A DNA stretch of 64,000 bases from Sinorhizobium arboris LMG 14919 (GTDB lineage: Bacteria > Pseudomonadota > Alphaproteobacteria > Rhizobiales > Rhizobiaceae), in NCBI RefSeq assembly GCF_000427465.1, contig NZ_ATYB01000014.1, forward strand, positions 646,317 through 710,316, read 5' to 3'. The translations under genes were made by a program, and so were the position numbers. Of this stretch, positions 20,715-30,053 are shown in pieces. The notes beneath the pieces were generated by a model that ran no database searches, was not told the DNA's origin, and was given only the letters and a program-made list of their open reading frames with translations. Position 1 is the first letter of the stretch. Every line of letters begins with the position of its first letter.

Positions 20715-22193
20715 ATGAGATCGAAGGCTGTGTTTTTGGCTGCAGCAATGACATCAGCGCTGTCGGGGTTTTCGGCGCTGGCTCAGGAGACGGCAGCCCC
20801 GCCCCTGGTCGAGCAACTCAACAACGGCAACTGGCTGCCGCAGGAGGAAGCTGAGGCGCTGCGCGACGAGCTCTACTATCAGCGCGCCGTGCACGCCTAC
20901 ATCACCATGCTCCCGGCACTGAACACCATCGGCATGCGTGATGGCTCGGAAGCGACATTCGGCAGGGGCTACAACATCCTGCCGATCTGGAAGGACCGGA
21001 TGGACTCGCGCACCTGGGTGCCCACGCCGAATGCCGACGTCATCTATTCAATGAGTTATCTCGACCTGAAGGAAACCGGACCGCTCGTGGTTGCAGCGCC
21101 ACCCAATGTGATCGGCATGCTCACCGACTTTTTCCAGCGCACCATCACCGATGTCGGGCTGATCGGGCCGGACCGCGCGCGCGGCGGGCTATATCTCCTG
21201 CTGCCGCCAGATTATGACGGCGAAGTTCCGCAAGGCTACTTCGCATTCAAATCGAAGACCTACAATGTCTTCCTGTTCTTCCGCACGATCATGGCGAAAG
21301 GCGAAAACGGGCCCGACCCCAAGCCGGCCGTGGCGCTCGCCGAACAAACGCGCGTCTACCCGCTGTGGACGCCGGAGAAGGATGTCAAGCCGATGGAGTT
21401 CCCCAACGGTTCGGGCAAGCGCATCAACATGATGTATCCGGTCGATGATGCGTACTGGACCAAGCTGAAGGCGTTCGTCGACTACGAGCCCGTCTCGGCG
21501 ATCGATCCCGAACTGCGCGGCGTGCTGGCATCGATAGGCATCATCAAGGGCCAGCCGTTCAACCCGACCCCGAAGCAGCAGGAGCTGCTGAAAAAGGCAG
21601 TTGCGACCGCACCCAAGATGATCCTGGCCTTACGGCAGCTCGGCAGGCCGGACGAACGCGATCGCTACTACAAGGACAGGCAGTATCTCAACACTTGGGC
21701 TGCCGGCACATCCGAATGGCTGCAGGACGGCTATCTCGATGTGAACCAGCGCGCATCGTACTTCCAGGTTGCCTATTCGTCAGCGCCCGCCATGGTCATG
21801 CGCACTCTGGGTGCGGGCTCGAAATATCCATTCACCTTCAAGGACGCGAAGGGCGAGTTCCTGAACGGCTCGAGCACCTACAGGCTGCACCTGCCACCCA
21901 ATCCGCCGGCGGCGCTATTCTGGGCAGTCACCGCCTACAACATCACCGACGGGACGATGGTGGAAGCGCCTCAATTGATGCCGTCGATCAACGGCTTCAA
22001 CAAGGTCGCAACGAATCAGGATGGCTCGGTGGACCTGTGGTTCGCACCCGAGAAGCCTGCCGACGCGCAGGACACGAACTGGATCCAAACGGTCAGCGGC
22101 CGGAATTTCCTGGTGGCCTTGCGCCTCTACGGCACCGGCGTCGAGTTCTTCGACCAGACATGGAAGCCAGACGACGTGGTGAAGGTCGATTGA
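20715..22193 (+). CDS. Secreted DUF1254/DUF1214 protein, copy 1
   Basis: A 492-residue protein with a signal peptide (AVFLAAAMTSALSGFSALAQ). DUF1254 occupies about residues 70-200 (NADVIYSMSYLDLKETGPLVV). DUF1214 occupies about 370-480 (YRLHLPPNPPAALFWAVTAYN, then NWIQTVSGRNFLVALRLYG). Such proteins are common in soil bacteria, but no reaction is assigned. Strong AGGAGG before ATG 20715. Paralogue of the next gene; gene pairs of this family are frequent. Confidence 0.8.
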   Translation: MRSKAVFLAAAMTSALSGFSALAQETAAPPLVEQLNNGNWLPQEEAEALRDELYYQRAVHAYITMLPALNTIGMRDGSEATFGRGYNILPIWKDRMDSRTWVPTPNADVIYSMSYLDLKETGPLVVAAPPNVIGMLTDFFQRTITDVGLIGPDRARGGLYLLLPPDYDGEVPQGYFAFKSKTYNVFLFFRTIMAKGENGPDPKPAVALAEQTRVYPLWTPEKDVKPMEFPNGSGKRINMMYPVDDAYWTKLKAFVDYEPVSAIDPELRGVLASIGIIKGQPFNPTPKQQELLKKAVATAPKMILALRQLGRPDERDRYYKDRQYLNTWAAGTSEWLQDGYLDVNQRASYFQVAYSSAPAMVMRTLGAGSKYPFTFKDAKGEFLNGSSTYRLHLPPNPPAALFWAVTAYNITDGTMVEAPQLMPSINGFNKVATNQDGSVDLWFAPEKPADAQDTNWIQTVSGRNFLVALRLYGTGVEFFDQTWKPDDVVKVD

Positions 22194-22257
22194 TCCAAGC
22201 TGGCGGGCCGCGAGGTGCGGCCCGCTTCGTGCAAGTACGAACTCAAGGAGAAAGACG

Positions 22258-23739
22258 GTGAGAACCAGAACAGCCATCATCAGGTCAGCGCTGCTTGCTT
22301 GCGCCCTTTGCGGAGCGACGAACGCCATGGCGCAGGAGACCAACCCCTTCGAGGGCGACGCGACCGTCAGCACACGCATCGGCAACCTGACCTTCGAAAG
22401 CGGCTACCCGTCCGCCGAGACCGTGAAGAAGCTCTATGACGAAATGGACTTCCAGCGGGCGTCGCAGGCCTATCTGTGGAGCATCCCCGCCGTCGGCCTG
22501 AATGAATGGCGTCGGGCTCACTACGACGTCTTTGGCGGCAAAAGCGGCGAGATGCTCACCTATTTGGATTTTGCCGAGAAGCTGGGCATCCTGACGCCGA
22601 ATTATACGACGCCTTACATCGCTACCTTCATCGACCTGAAGGAAACCGGCCCCTTCGTCGTCGAAGTGCCCCCAGGGCTGATCGCGGGCATGGTTCTCGA
22701 CAATTGGCAGCGGGTGCTTGCCGACCTTGGCGTCGTCGGTCCCGACATGGGCAAGGGCGGCAAATATCTGATCATGCCGCCCGGATACGGACCGGTTGAG
22801 GCTCCGGGCTACTTTGTGGTGCAGGCGACGAGCCGCGACGTGCTGGCCGGGTTCCGGCTGCTCGGCGCCGACAAGGAAAAGGCGATCGCCGAAATTGTGC
22901 CGCAAATCAAGACATACAGCTGGACTGTTGAAGGCACTGGCGAACCCATGCCCGCACGCGCCGCCGGCGACAAGAAATGGAGCCAGATGCCTCCGCGCGG
23001 CATGGCTTACTGGAACAGCCTCAACGAGGTCATCCAGCGCAACCCCATCGACGAGCGCGACCGGCTGATTCTGGGGCAGCTGAAGTTCCTCGGCATCGAA
23101 AGGGGCCAGCCGTTCGAGCCCGACGAAAGGCAGACCAAACTGCTTCAGGACGGAATTCTGGTCGGGGAGGCGATGGCGAAGGTCAACACCACCGACAAGC
23201 GTGTCGAGCCGCCTTTCTGGGAGGGCACCAACTGGAAGCACGCCTTGGTCGTGGCGACCGATCAGAAGGCCAACACCTATGATCAAGTCGACGAGCGCGC
23301 TGCCTGGTTCTACGAGGCCGTCGTTGTTTCCAAAGCGATGCTGACCCAGACACCGGGTGTCGGCCAGCGCTACATCGCCTCCTACAAGGATGCGGACGGC
23401 GCCTGGCTCTCGGGCGAGAACACCTACAAGCTGCATGTCCCCGCCAATCCTCCCGCGAAGGGCTTCTGGTCGGTCACCGCCTATGACGAGGGCACGCGCC
23501 AGATGCCGGTGACCGAGCAGGGACGACCGGACATCTCGTCGCGCAAGGAAGACATCGTCAAGAACGAGGACGGCTCGATCGACGTCTATTTCGGTCCGAA
23601 GGCGCCCGAAGGCCACGAGGCGAATTGGATACAGACCAATCCTGACAAGGGATGGTTCGCCTACTTCCGCTTTTACGGGCCGACGGAGCCGTTCTTCGAC
23701 AAGTCGTGGGCGCTCCCCGACGTCGAGAAGGTCCAGTGA
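22258..23739 (+). CDS. Secreted DUF1254/DUF1214 protein, copy 2
   Basis: A 493-residue paralogue of the preceding gene, starting at GTG 22258 with AAGGAG upstream and a signal peptide ending NAMAQ. It keeps the same two domains: TFIDLKETGPFVVEVPPG in DUF1254, YKLHVPANPPAKGFWSVTAYD and NWIQTNPDKGWFAYFRFYG in DUF1214. It has diverged well beyond a recent duplication. Likely cotranscribed with copy 1 (64-nt gap). Periplasmic or exported; function unknown. Confidence 0.8.
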   Translation: MRTRTAIIRSALLACALCGATNAMAQETNPFEGDATVSTRIGNLTFESGYPSAETVKKLYDEMDFQRASQAYLWSIPAVGLNEWRRAHYDVFGGKSGEMLTYLDFAEKLGILTPNYTTPYIATFIDLKETGPFVVEVPPGLIAGMVLDNWQRVLADLGVVGPDMGKGGKYLIMPPGYGPVEAPGYFVVQATSRDVLAGFRLLGADKEKAIAEIVPQIKTYSWTVEGTGEPMPARAAGDKKWSQMPPRGMAYWNSLNEVIQRNPIDERDRLILGQLKFLGIERGQPFEPDERQTKLLQDGILVGEAMAKVNTTDKRVEPPFWEGTNWKHALVVATDQKANTYDQVDERAAWFYEAVVVSKAMLTQTPGVGQRYIASYKDADGAWLSGENTYKLHVPANPPAKGFWSVTAYDEGTRQMPVTEQGRPDISSRKEDIVKNEDGSIDVYFGPKAPEGHEANWIQTNPDKGWFAYFRFYGPTEPFFDKSWALPDVEKVQ

Positions 23740-23993
23740 GGACTGGGCGCCGCAGCGGCCAAGTCCCGCTGCGGCGCCCACCTGACCAACCAGAGGGCCT
23801 TTCGTGACGAGACAGCAGGAGGACGCCGTTTACGGGCCTGTACTGAACGCCGCACCACGCACGAACGATCATATTCCTTGCGCAGTCGCCGCTGATCCGA
23901 TGTCGATCAGTTCGGCAATCCCGTGGGCTATGTCGAGATGCAGAATGCCCCGCAACCGAAGAGAATTTTGCTGACGCAGTTCTTGACTTGGCC

Positions 23994-24149
23994 ATGGAAG
24001 AGGAATCCATGAAGGGGGCTGTGGTGCCGGAACTCAAAGCCGGCGACACCGTCATCCTGGACAATCCCGGCTCCCATAAGGCTCAGGAAGCCGTCCCCCC
24101 GCACGAACGCTCAGCCTGCTTCAGAGAGGCAGGATATGAACGGGCTTGA
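23994..24149 (+). pseudogene. Remnant of an IS630-family transposase
   Basis: The frame from ATG 23994 to the stop at 24147 reads about 51 codons, including VVPELKAGDTVILDNPGSHK. That matches the second catalytic Asp block of IS630/Tc1 transposases (consensus I.MDN...H). Nothing before or after restores the rest of the enzyme and no terminal repeats were found. It is a decayed scrap marking past insertion at the right edge of the DUF1254 cluster. The 23740-23993 stretch before it shows no gene. Confidence 0.65.
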
Positions 24150-24169
24150 AAACATTCCGCTCTGACGAA

Positions 24170-24655
24170 TCAAAGCAGCTCGAGCATTGCCGCCGCGCCG
24201 GACGCGGTGGCCTGACCCGGGCTTTCTTCGACATTCAACGCCTTGACTACGCCGTCCTCGACCAGCATCGAGTAGCGCTTGGAGCGAAGGCCGAGCGTGC
24301 CGGCCGAAAGGTCGATCTCCATCCCGATCGCCCTGGTGAAGGCGGCGTTCCAGTCCGAGAGGAAGTGGATCTTGCCCATGCCGCCGGAATGGGTTGCCCA
24401 GGCCCCCATCACATGCAGGTCGTTAACCGCGACGACGGCGATGTCGTCGACGCCGCGCGCGAGAATGGCGTCGCGGCTTTCCAGATAGCCGGGCAGGTGG
24501 TTGAGCGAGCAGGTCGGCGTGAAAGCGCCGGGGACCGCGAAAAGAACCACGCGTTTGCCCTTGAAGAGCTGTTCCGTGGTCACCTCTACCGGGCCGTCCG
24601 CGGTCTTCTCCTTGAAGGTTGCGTTGGGCAGCTTGTCTCCGACGGCAATGGTCAC
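24170..24655 (-). CDS. Peroxiredoxin (Prx5/AhpE-like, glutaredoxin-type redoxin)
   Basis: A 161-residue thiol peroxidase. The peroxidatic Cys is in VPGAFTPTCSLNHLPGY, the Prx5 signature, and the structural GMGKIHFLSDWNAAFTRAIG and LRSKRYSMLVEDGVVKALNVEE follow. It reduces H2O2 and organic hydroperoxides, probably with glutathione/glutaredoxin. AGGAGAG lies upstream of ATG 24655. First gene of a minus-strand pair only in position; the DsbD-like gene lies upstream with a 61-nt gap. Confidence 0.92.
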   Translation of the reverse strand: MTIAVGDKLPNATFKEKTADGPVEVTTEQLFKGKRVVLFAVPGAFTPTCSLNHLPGYLESRDAILARGVDDIAVVAVNDLHVMGAWATHSGGMGKIHFLSDWNAAFTRAIGMEIDLSAGTLGLRSKRYSMLVEDGVVKALNVEESPGQATASGAAAMLELL

Positions 24656-24716
24656 TGGTCTCTCCTCGGCTGGTCTCTATGCAAGTAGTGAAATTGCGGG
24701 GAACTATAGGGTTAGC

Positions 24717-25565
24717 TCAATCAAAGGCAAGCGTCGTCTCCATGCTGCGGCTGCCGGCGCGCAGGGTGAGCGTGATCGGCTTTCCGGCGATGGTCTCGGC
24801 CTTGCCGGAAACCTTCACCGGAACGTCCGCCCGGCGCTGGGCGCCCCGCTCACCGTGAAAAACCGGCTCGCCGAAAAAGACGCCGGGCGGCCCAGCGAGA
24901 AAGAGATCGGCTGGCCCCGCAGCCGCATCCCGTGGCAACTCGAACTCGAGTCGGGCCAGGCCGGTCGTTGCATCGAATTTCGCGCTCACCAGCCTGAAGT
25001 CCTCGGATGGCTGCTCCGGCAGCGCGGAGATCGCCTTTTCTATGCGCGCATCGTCGAGCGGATTGTCGAAGTCGCCGCTCTTGAGCGAGAGGGACACATC
25101 GCCCTGCACGGGGATGCAGATGTCTTCGCAAATGCCGAGGAAGATGGAGGCGCGGATGGTGACGTCGCCGCCATTGCCGGTCCTCTTCAACGTCAGCGGA
25201 AAAGCCACCGGCGCGTCATATCCGATGTAGCGTCCCGGCCCCTCGCCGAACGTCTTCGGCGCCGGGAAACGGATCGATTGCAGGGAGACGCCGCCGGAGG
25301 GATCGAGGGTGACCTGCGGCGGTATGCCGCTTGCGCCGGGATCCCGCCAATAGGTTTTCCAGCCGGAGGTCAGCCGAACTTCGAGCATGGCGGGAATGAA
25401 ACCATCCGGCTTCGGTTGCGAAGCGACAATGCGGAAAGCGCCGCCGGGCGAGGTCACCCATTCGCTGGCGGCTCCGTAGGACTGGGCGGGCAGAAAAAAA
25501 GCGAGGAGAAGGCTTGCCGTGGCGATGCGTTGGGCCATTTTCACTGGGGTCGGGCGTCGGATCAT
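24717..25565 (-). CDS. Periplasmic DsbD-N-terminal-like protein
   Basis: A 282-residue secreted protein: an N-terminal signal (IATASLLLAFFLPAQSYGAA), then a domain like the N-terminal part of DsbD/ScsB. SGWKTYWRDPGASGIPPQV, and the Cys pair in LGICEDICIPVQGDVSL, are typical. The DsbD membrane and thioredoxin domains are absent, so it is a stand-alone module that may accept or hand on electrons in periplasmic thiol chemistry. ATG 25565 and ATG 25538 are both possible starts; neither has a clear ribosome site. Confidence 0.75.
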   Translation of the reverse strand: MIRRPTPVKMAQRIATASLLLAFFLPAQSYGAASEWVTSPGGAFRIVASQPKPDGFIPAMLEVRLTSGWKTYWRDPGASGIPPQVTLDPSGGVSLQSIRFPAPKTFGEGPGRYIGYDAPVAFPLTLKRTGNGGDVTIRASIFLGICEDICIPVQGDVSLSLKSGDFDNPLDDARIEKAISALPEQPSEDFRLVSAKFDATTGLARLEFELPRDAAAGPADLFLAGPPGVFFGEPVFHGERGAQRRADVPVKVSGKAETIAGKPITLTLRAGSRSMETTLAFD

Positions 25566-25801
25566 GGTCAAAGCTGTATCGCGTTTCGCCCTCGGTCTCC
25601 AGCGGCCCCGATACGTTGCCGCGATCATAATTGCTTGATCGGCAAGGCGAGGATATGGGCAGGGCGTCGCCTGTGCACATCATAAGGGCGCATTGCGAAC
25701 CCGGCCGCAACACCGCAGCGGAATGTCGTAGGCGCAAATTTCGGCGAAGGCCACGCAGAAGCGCTTTTCATTTCGTCGCGAATTGATAGGCTGTCGATAT
25801 C

Positions 25802-26407
25802 ATGGCGACAAACGTGCTGAATACGATACGCGAACGCGGCTTCCTTGACGGTCAATTCCTGATCGCCATGCCCGGTATGTTCGACGCCAATTTTGCCCGG
25901 ACGGTGATCTTCGTCTGTGCCCATTCGGAAGACGGGGCGATGGGTTTCATCCTGAACCGCCCGCAACGCCTGACCTTCCCGGACGTTCTGCTGCACCTGC
26001 AGCTCCTGGACCCGGATGAGGCGATCCGCCTGCCGTCGGCCACGCGCGAGTTCCAGATCCAGGCCGGAGGCCCCGTCGAGACCGGGCGCGGCTTCGTACT
26101 GCATTCGGATGATTATCTGAGCGACTCCAGCATTCCCGTCAGTGACGACATCTGCCTCACGGCAACGCTCGATATCGTCAGGGCCATCTCGCGCGGCGAG
26201 GGACCCCTCAAGGCCACCATGCTGCTCGGCTATGCCGGGTGGGGCCCGGGCCAGCTGGAAACCGAAATCACCCAGAATGGCTGGCTGACCTGCCCTGCGC
26301 AGGAGGAACTGATCTTCAGCCGCAATCTCGACGAGAAATACGACAGAGCCTTGGCCCTGATGGGTGTCAGTCCGGCGATGCTGTCGACGGATTCCGGCCA
26401 CGCCTGA
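25802..26407 (+). CDS. YqgE/AlgH family protein (UPF0301)
   Basis: A 201-residue protein with the AlgH pattern: [47 protein letters not shown] and [16 protein letters not shown]. The structure of the family is known but its function is not; a link to alginate regulation in Pseudomonas gave the name. Divergent from the DsbD-N-like gene. Confidence 0.92.
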   Translation: MATNVLNTIRERGFLDGQFLIAMPGMFDANFARTVIFVCAHSEDGAMGFILNRPQRLTFPDVLLHLQLLDPDEAIRLPSATREFQIQAGGPVETGRGFVLHSDDYLSDSSIPVSDDICLTATLDIVRAISRGEGPLKATMLLGYAGWGPGQLETEITQNGWLTCPAQEELIFSRNLDEKYDRALALMGVSPAMLSTDSGHA

Positions 26408-26418
26408 AAGCCTGGTTG

Positions 26419-26524
26419 TCCCTCATCCGCCTGCCGGCACCTTTTCGCCGCAGGCGTCGCGAAGGGAAGCGACAGTCGCTCGATTATCTCTCATGCCGGC
26501 CGCAGCAGGCGAGTGAGGGGCGAA
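26419..26524. repeat. RIME-type intergenic mosaic repeat
   Basis: CCCTCATCCGCCTGCCGGCA near the left end faces a degenerate inverted end (CATGCCGGCCGCAGCAGGCG, then AGTGAGGGGCG) on the right, about 105 nt in all. This is the arrangement of Rhizobium-specific intergenic mosaic elements. It fills the gap between the convergent algH-type and GGDEF/EAL genes. Related copies lie at 33947-34111 and 49144-49192. Confidence 0.7.
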
Positions 26525-26529
26525 CGCCC

Positions 26530-29442
26530 TCAAGCCCGCTTCATCAGCGGAAATCGCTCCTTCAGGAGCCTCAGGATCGAGTCCGATCCGACCGGCGGTC
26601 CGAAAAGAAAGCTTTGACCGTAGTCGCAGCCCATCTGCGCGAGCTGGATCGCATCTTCCTCGGACTCGATCCCCTCCGCGACCACCCGCATGTCCAGTTC
26701 GCGCGCCATCGTGATCACCGAGCGCAGGATAACGGCGCGCTTGTCGCTCGGATCGCGCACCAGCGCCTTGTCGATCTTGATCGTATCGAAAGGGAAGCGG
26801 GTGAGATAGGAGAGCGAAGAGTGGCCGGTGCCGAAATCGTCCAGCGCCAGCCGCAGCCCCGTTTCCCGGAGCTTTTCGAGCACGAGCCTGGCCTGCTCCG
26901 GGTTCTCCATGACAAGTGATTCCGTCAGCTCCATTTTGATCTGCGCCGGATCGCAGCGGCTCTGGCTGAGGATTGCGCGCATGTCGTCGTAGAGTTCGTT
27001 GTTCAGAAGCTGTGCGCTCGACAGATTGATCGAGATGAAGATCGGCAGATCGCCGGTTTGCGTCTGCCACTCGGCGAGATCACTGGTGGCCTTATCGAAG
27101 GCGAAGAGGCCCAGCTGATTGATCAGGTCGGAGTTTTCGGCGATGGGAATGAACTCGGTCGGCGAAATGTTGCCGCGTTTCGGATGGTCCCAGCGCATGA
27201 GCGCCTCGAAGCCGGCGATCTCCGCGTCGCTGAGGCGAACGATCGGCTGGTATACGAGGGAAAGCTCCTTGCGTTCCATGGCGCGTTTCAGGTCGGCCTC
27301 GAGCTGGAGACGGTCCGAGCCGGAGGTGCGGAAAGCCGGACGGAACGGCTCGACCCGGTTGCCGCCTGCCTTCTTGGCGCGGAACATCGCAAGCTCGGCG
27401 TCGTCAAGCAGTCCGGCAGCGCTCTGTTCCTGGTCGAGCCACGAGACGAGGCCGATCGAAGCGGTCAGGTTGATCTCGCGGTTTCCGTAGTTGAGCGGGA
27501 CCATGATCGCCTTGCTGACGGCATCGGCGAAGTCGGCGATCTTGGCCGGATCGCGCTCGGACATGAGGATCAAACCGAACTGGTCGCCGCCGAGACGCGC
27601 AAGCGTGTCCTGCGGGCGCAGGAGCCTGCGCAGACGGCGCGTCAGCGCGATGAGGACATTGTCGCCGGCGGCGATCCCCAGCATGTCGTTGACTTGCTTG
27701 TAGCGGTCGATGTCGATGGCAAGCACGGTCGGACGTATCGGATTGCTGCCGTCGCCCATCAGCAGGATCGCCTGCAGGCGGTCGAGGAAAACCTGCCTGT
27801 TCGGCAGGCCCGTCAGGTTGTCCAGAAGCGCGTTGTGCAAGAGCCGCTCGACCGAGTTGCGCTGTTCGGTGATGTCGACAATGGTGCCGACGCATCGGAT
27901 GATTTCGCCATTGGCCCCCAGCACCGGGCGCGCCCGAATCGACAGCCAATGATAATGGCCATCCTCGGCGCGCACGCGGAATTCATGGTTGAGCCGACCG
28001 CGGCGATGTTCGAGCAGCACGTCGAGCGTCGCCCGGAAACGGTCGCGGTCATCCGGGTGCAGACGCGGCAACCAATTGCGCACCGGCCCGTTCATCGTTC
28101 CGAGCGAAAGCCCGAGCTGGTGCGAAATGTCGGGAATGGTGACGACGCGGTCCCGCGCCACGTCCCAATCCCAGACCGTATCGCCCGAGCCGGTGAGCGC
28201 CAGCGCCTGACGCTCGAGATCGGAGAACAGACCCTGCTGATAGGCTCCGCCGGCAAAGGCGTGCTGCATGACGGTGAAGCCTATCAGGAGCACGATGAGG
28301 ACGAGTCCGCCGCCGAGCGCAGGCTGCACGATGTCGTTGGCGAGTTGACCGGTCACCGCGAGCCAGGCGCCGAACAGCCACACGAGGATCAACAGCCAGG
28401 CAGGAACGAGAAGGATCGCGCGGTCGTAACGGTTGAAGCCGAGATAGGCGATCAGCACGATACCGACGGTTGCCGTCAGCGCGAAGGAAAGACGCGCGAT
28501 GCCGGAGGCGATTGCCGGATCGTAGACGGCGACGCCAAAGAGCAGGCCGAGTCCGAGAATCCAGGCGAGCGTCGCATAGCCGAGATGCTGATGCCAGCGG
28601 TTGAGATTGAGGTAGGTGAACAGAAAGACGACGAGGCCGGCTGCGAGGAATACCTCCGTCCCCGCTCGCCATATCCGCTCGTCGTCGGCGGTCACGGTGA
28701 TGAGTTTCGAAAGGAAGCCGAAATCGACGCAGATATAGGCGAGGACCGCCCAGGCGAGAGCGGCCGTTGCCGGCAGCATCGACGTGCCCTTGACGACGAA
28801 GAGGATCGTCAGGAACACGGCGAGAAGCCCGGCGATGCCGAGCACGATGCCGCGATAGAGGGTGAAGGCGTTGACGGTGTCCTTGTAGGCATCCGGTTGC
28901 CAAAGATAGATCTGTGGCAGCTCCGGCGTCGTGAGCTCGGCGACGAAGGTGATGACCGCGCCCGGGTTCAGCGTGATTCGGAAGACGTCCGCTTCTTCGC
29001 TCGGTTGCCGGTCCAGAGCAAAGCCTTCGCTTGGCGTGATCGACAGTATGCGCTGCGAGCCTAGATCGGGCCAGAAGAGCTTCGAGTTCACGAGCCGGAA
29101 ATGCGGCGCGACGATCACGCGTTCGAGCTGCTCTTCCGAAACATTGGCGAGCGCGAAGACGGCCCAGTCGCCCTGATGATTTTCCGTGCTGGAACGCACT
29201 TCGATGCGCCTGACGATGCCGTCCGTACCGGGGGCGGTCGAAACCTGGAAGGCATCGCCCCTGCCGCTGTAGATCTCGGTCGTGGCGGTAAGATCGAGCG
29301 CCGTGTCCTCGCGGGAGATCTTTACCGGCTCGAGCGCATGCGCAACGCCGCCGCCGGGGCCGAGGGCGAAAACGACGAGTGCGACCAGAAACGCCGCCAG
29401 CCTCGCGGCTGGCCATGCGATCGGCTTACGGATCAGGGGCAT
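26530..29442 (-). CDS. Membrane-bound c-di-GMP phosphodiesterase with degenerate GGDEF (7TM-PAS-GGDQF-EAL)
   Basis: A 970-residue signalling protein. It has a signal/anchor, a periplasmic domain (about 30-185), a seven-helix 7TMR-DISM-like membrane block (about 185-395), a PAS domain (about 415-540, GDTVWDWDVARDRVV), a GGDEF domain (about 545-700) and an EAL domain (about 715-960). The cyclase motif reads GGDQF near residue 617, so synthesis is probably lost, though an RPQD inhibitory-site motif is kept. EAL residues are intact (FEALMRW, ELTES, DDFGTGHSSL, EGIE). It likely degrades c-di-GMP. The ATG overlaps the GNAT stop as TGATG. Confidence 0.9.
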   Translation of the reverse strand: MPLIRKPIAWPAARLAAFLVALVVFALGPGGGVAHALEPVKISREDTALDLTATTEIYSGRGDAFQVSTAPGTDGIVRRIEVRSSTENHQGDWAVFALANVSEEQLERVIVAPHFRLVNSKLFWPDLGSQRILSITPSEGFALDRQPSEEADVFRITLNPGAVITFVAELTTPELPQIYLWQPDAYKDTVNAFTLYRGIVLGIAGLLAVFLTILFVVKGTSMLPATAALAWAVLAYICVDFGFLSKLITVTADDERIWRAGTEVFLAAGLVVFLFTYLNLNRWHQHLGYATLAWILGLGLLFGVAVYDPAIASGIARLSFALTATVGIVLIAYLGFNRYDRAILLVPAWLLILVWLFGAWLAVTGQLANDIVQPALGGGLVLIVLLIGFTVMQHAFAGGAYQQGLFSDLERQALALTGSGDTVWDWDVARDRVVTIPDISHQLGLSLGTMNGPVRNWLPRLHPDDRDRFRATLDVLLEHRRGRLNHEFRVRAEDGHYHWLSIRARPVLGANGEIIRCVGTIVDITEQRNSVERLLHNALLDNLTGLPNRQVFLDRLQAILLMGDGSNPIRPTVLAIDIDRYKQVNDMLGIAAGDNVLIALTRRLRRLLRPQDTLARLGGDQFGLILMSERDPAKIADFADAVSKAIMVPLNYGNREINLTASIGLVSWLDQEQSAAGLLDDAELAMFRAKKAGGNRVEPFRPAFRTSGSDRLQLEADLKRAMERKELSLVYQPIVRLSDAEIAGFEALMRWDHPKRGNISPTEFIPIAENSDLINQLGLFAFDKATSDLAEWQTQTGDLPIFISINLSSAQLLNNELYDDMRAILSQSRCDPAQIKMELTESLVMENPEQARLVLEKLRETGLRLALDDFGTGHSSLSYLTRFPFDTIKIDKALVRDPSDKRAVILRSVITMARELDMRVVAEGIESEEDAIQLAQMGCDYGQSFLFGPPVGSDSILRLLKERFPLMKRA

Positions 29443-30053
29443 CAAAGGGGCATATTCCTGTTGGGTGCGGCATCGACGGAGAGGAGCGAAAACATCAAGT
29501 GGTCCCGCCATTGCCCGTTTATCTTCAAATATTGTCTCAAATAGCCTTCACGCTCAAAGCCGGCCTTTTCAAGGAGCCGGATGCTACGTGCGTTTTCCGG
29601 GATACAGGCTGCTTCGATACGGTGCAACTCAAGGCGCGTGAAGATGTAGGGGATCGTCAGCTTCAAGGCCTCGTACATATGGCCTTGTCCGGCATGTTTC
29701 TGGCCCATCCAGTAGCCGATCATGCAGTTTTGCGCGGCCCCGCGGCGGATATGGCCGATGGTGAGGCCGCCAAGCAGCGTTTCGTCCGGCCTGTGGAAGA
29801 GGAAGAGAGGCACGGCCTGACCGGAAGCGAATTCCTGTTCGTTGCGATTGACTCGGCTGCGAAAGGCGCCCTCGGTCATTTCATCGGCGCGCCAGGTGGG
29901 CTCCCAAGGCTCCAGGAAGGCGCGGCTTTCGCTGCGCAGCCGGTACCATTGCCGGTAGTCGGCGTAGCGGGGAAGGCGGAGCAGATAGTGCTGGCTGGCG
30001 ATCTCGACCGTCTCCGGCTGCCGCGACAGGAACCGAAAAACCGATCGTGTCAT
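29442..30053 (-). CDS. GNAT N-acetyltransferase (RimJ/RimL-like)
   Basis: A 203-residue acetyltransferase. IGYWMGQKHAGQGHMYEALKLTIPYIF is the acetyl-CoA-binding A motif, and LHRIEAACIPENARSIRLLEKAGFEREGYLR is the C-terminal GNAT block of the RimJ class, which acetylates N-termini of ribosomal or other proteins. ATG 30053 has GGAGG upstream; the longer frame is unsupported. It overlaps the following GGDEF/EAL gene by one base, so the two are translated together. Confidence 0.88.
   Translation of the reverse strand: MTRSVFRFLSRQPETVEIASQHYLLRLPRYADYRQWYRLRSESRAFLEPWEPTWRADEMTEGAFRSRVNRNEQEFASGQAVPLFLFHRPDETLLGGLTIGHIRRGAAQNCMIGYWMGQKHAGQGHMYEALKLTIPYIFTRLELHRIEAACIPENARSIRLLEKAGFEREGYLRQYLKINGQWRDHLMFSLLSVDAAPNRNMPL

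Noticed and set aside
22285..23781. 498-codon minus-strand frame
   Set aside because: Antisense of the second DUF1254 gene, which has a signal peptide, ribosome site and conserved domains.
24501..25685. 394-codon plus-strand frame
   Set aside because: Runs antisense across the peroxiredoxin and DsbD-N-like genes; no recognisable protein.
27058..29064. 668-codon plus-strand frame
   Set aside because: Antisense shadow of the GGDEF/EAL gene; composition is Arg/Asp/Glu-rich without any domain.
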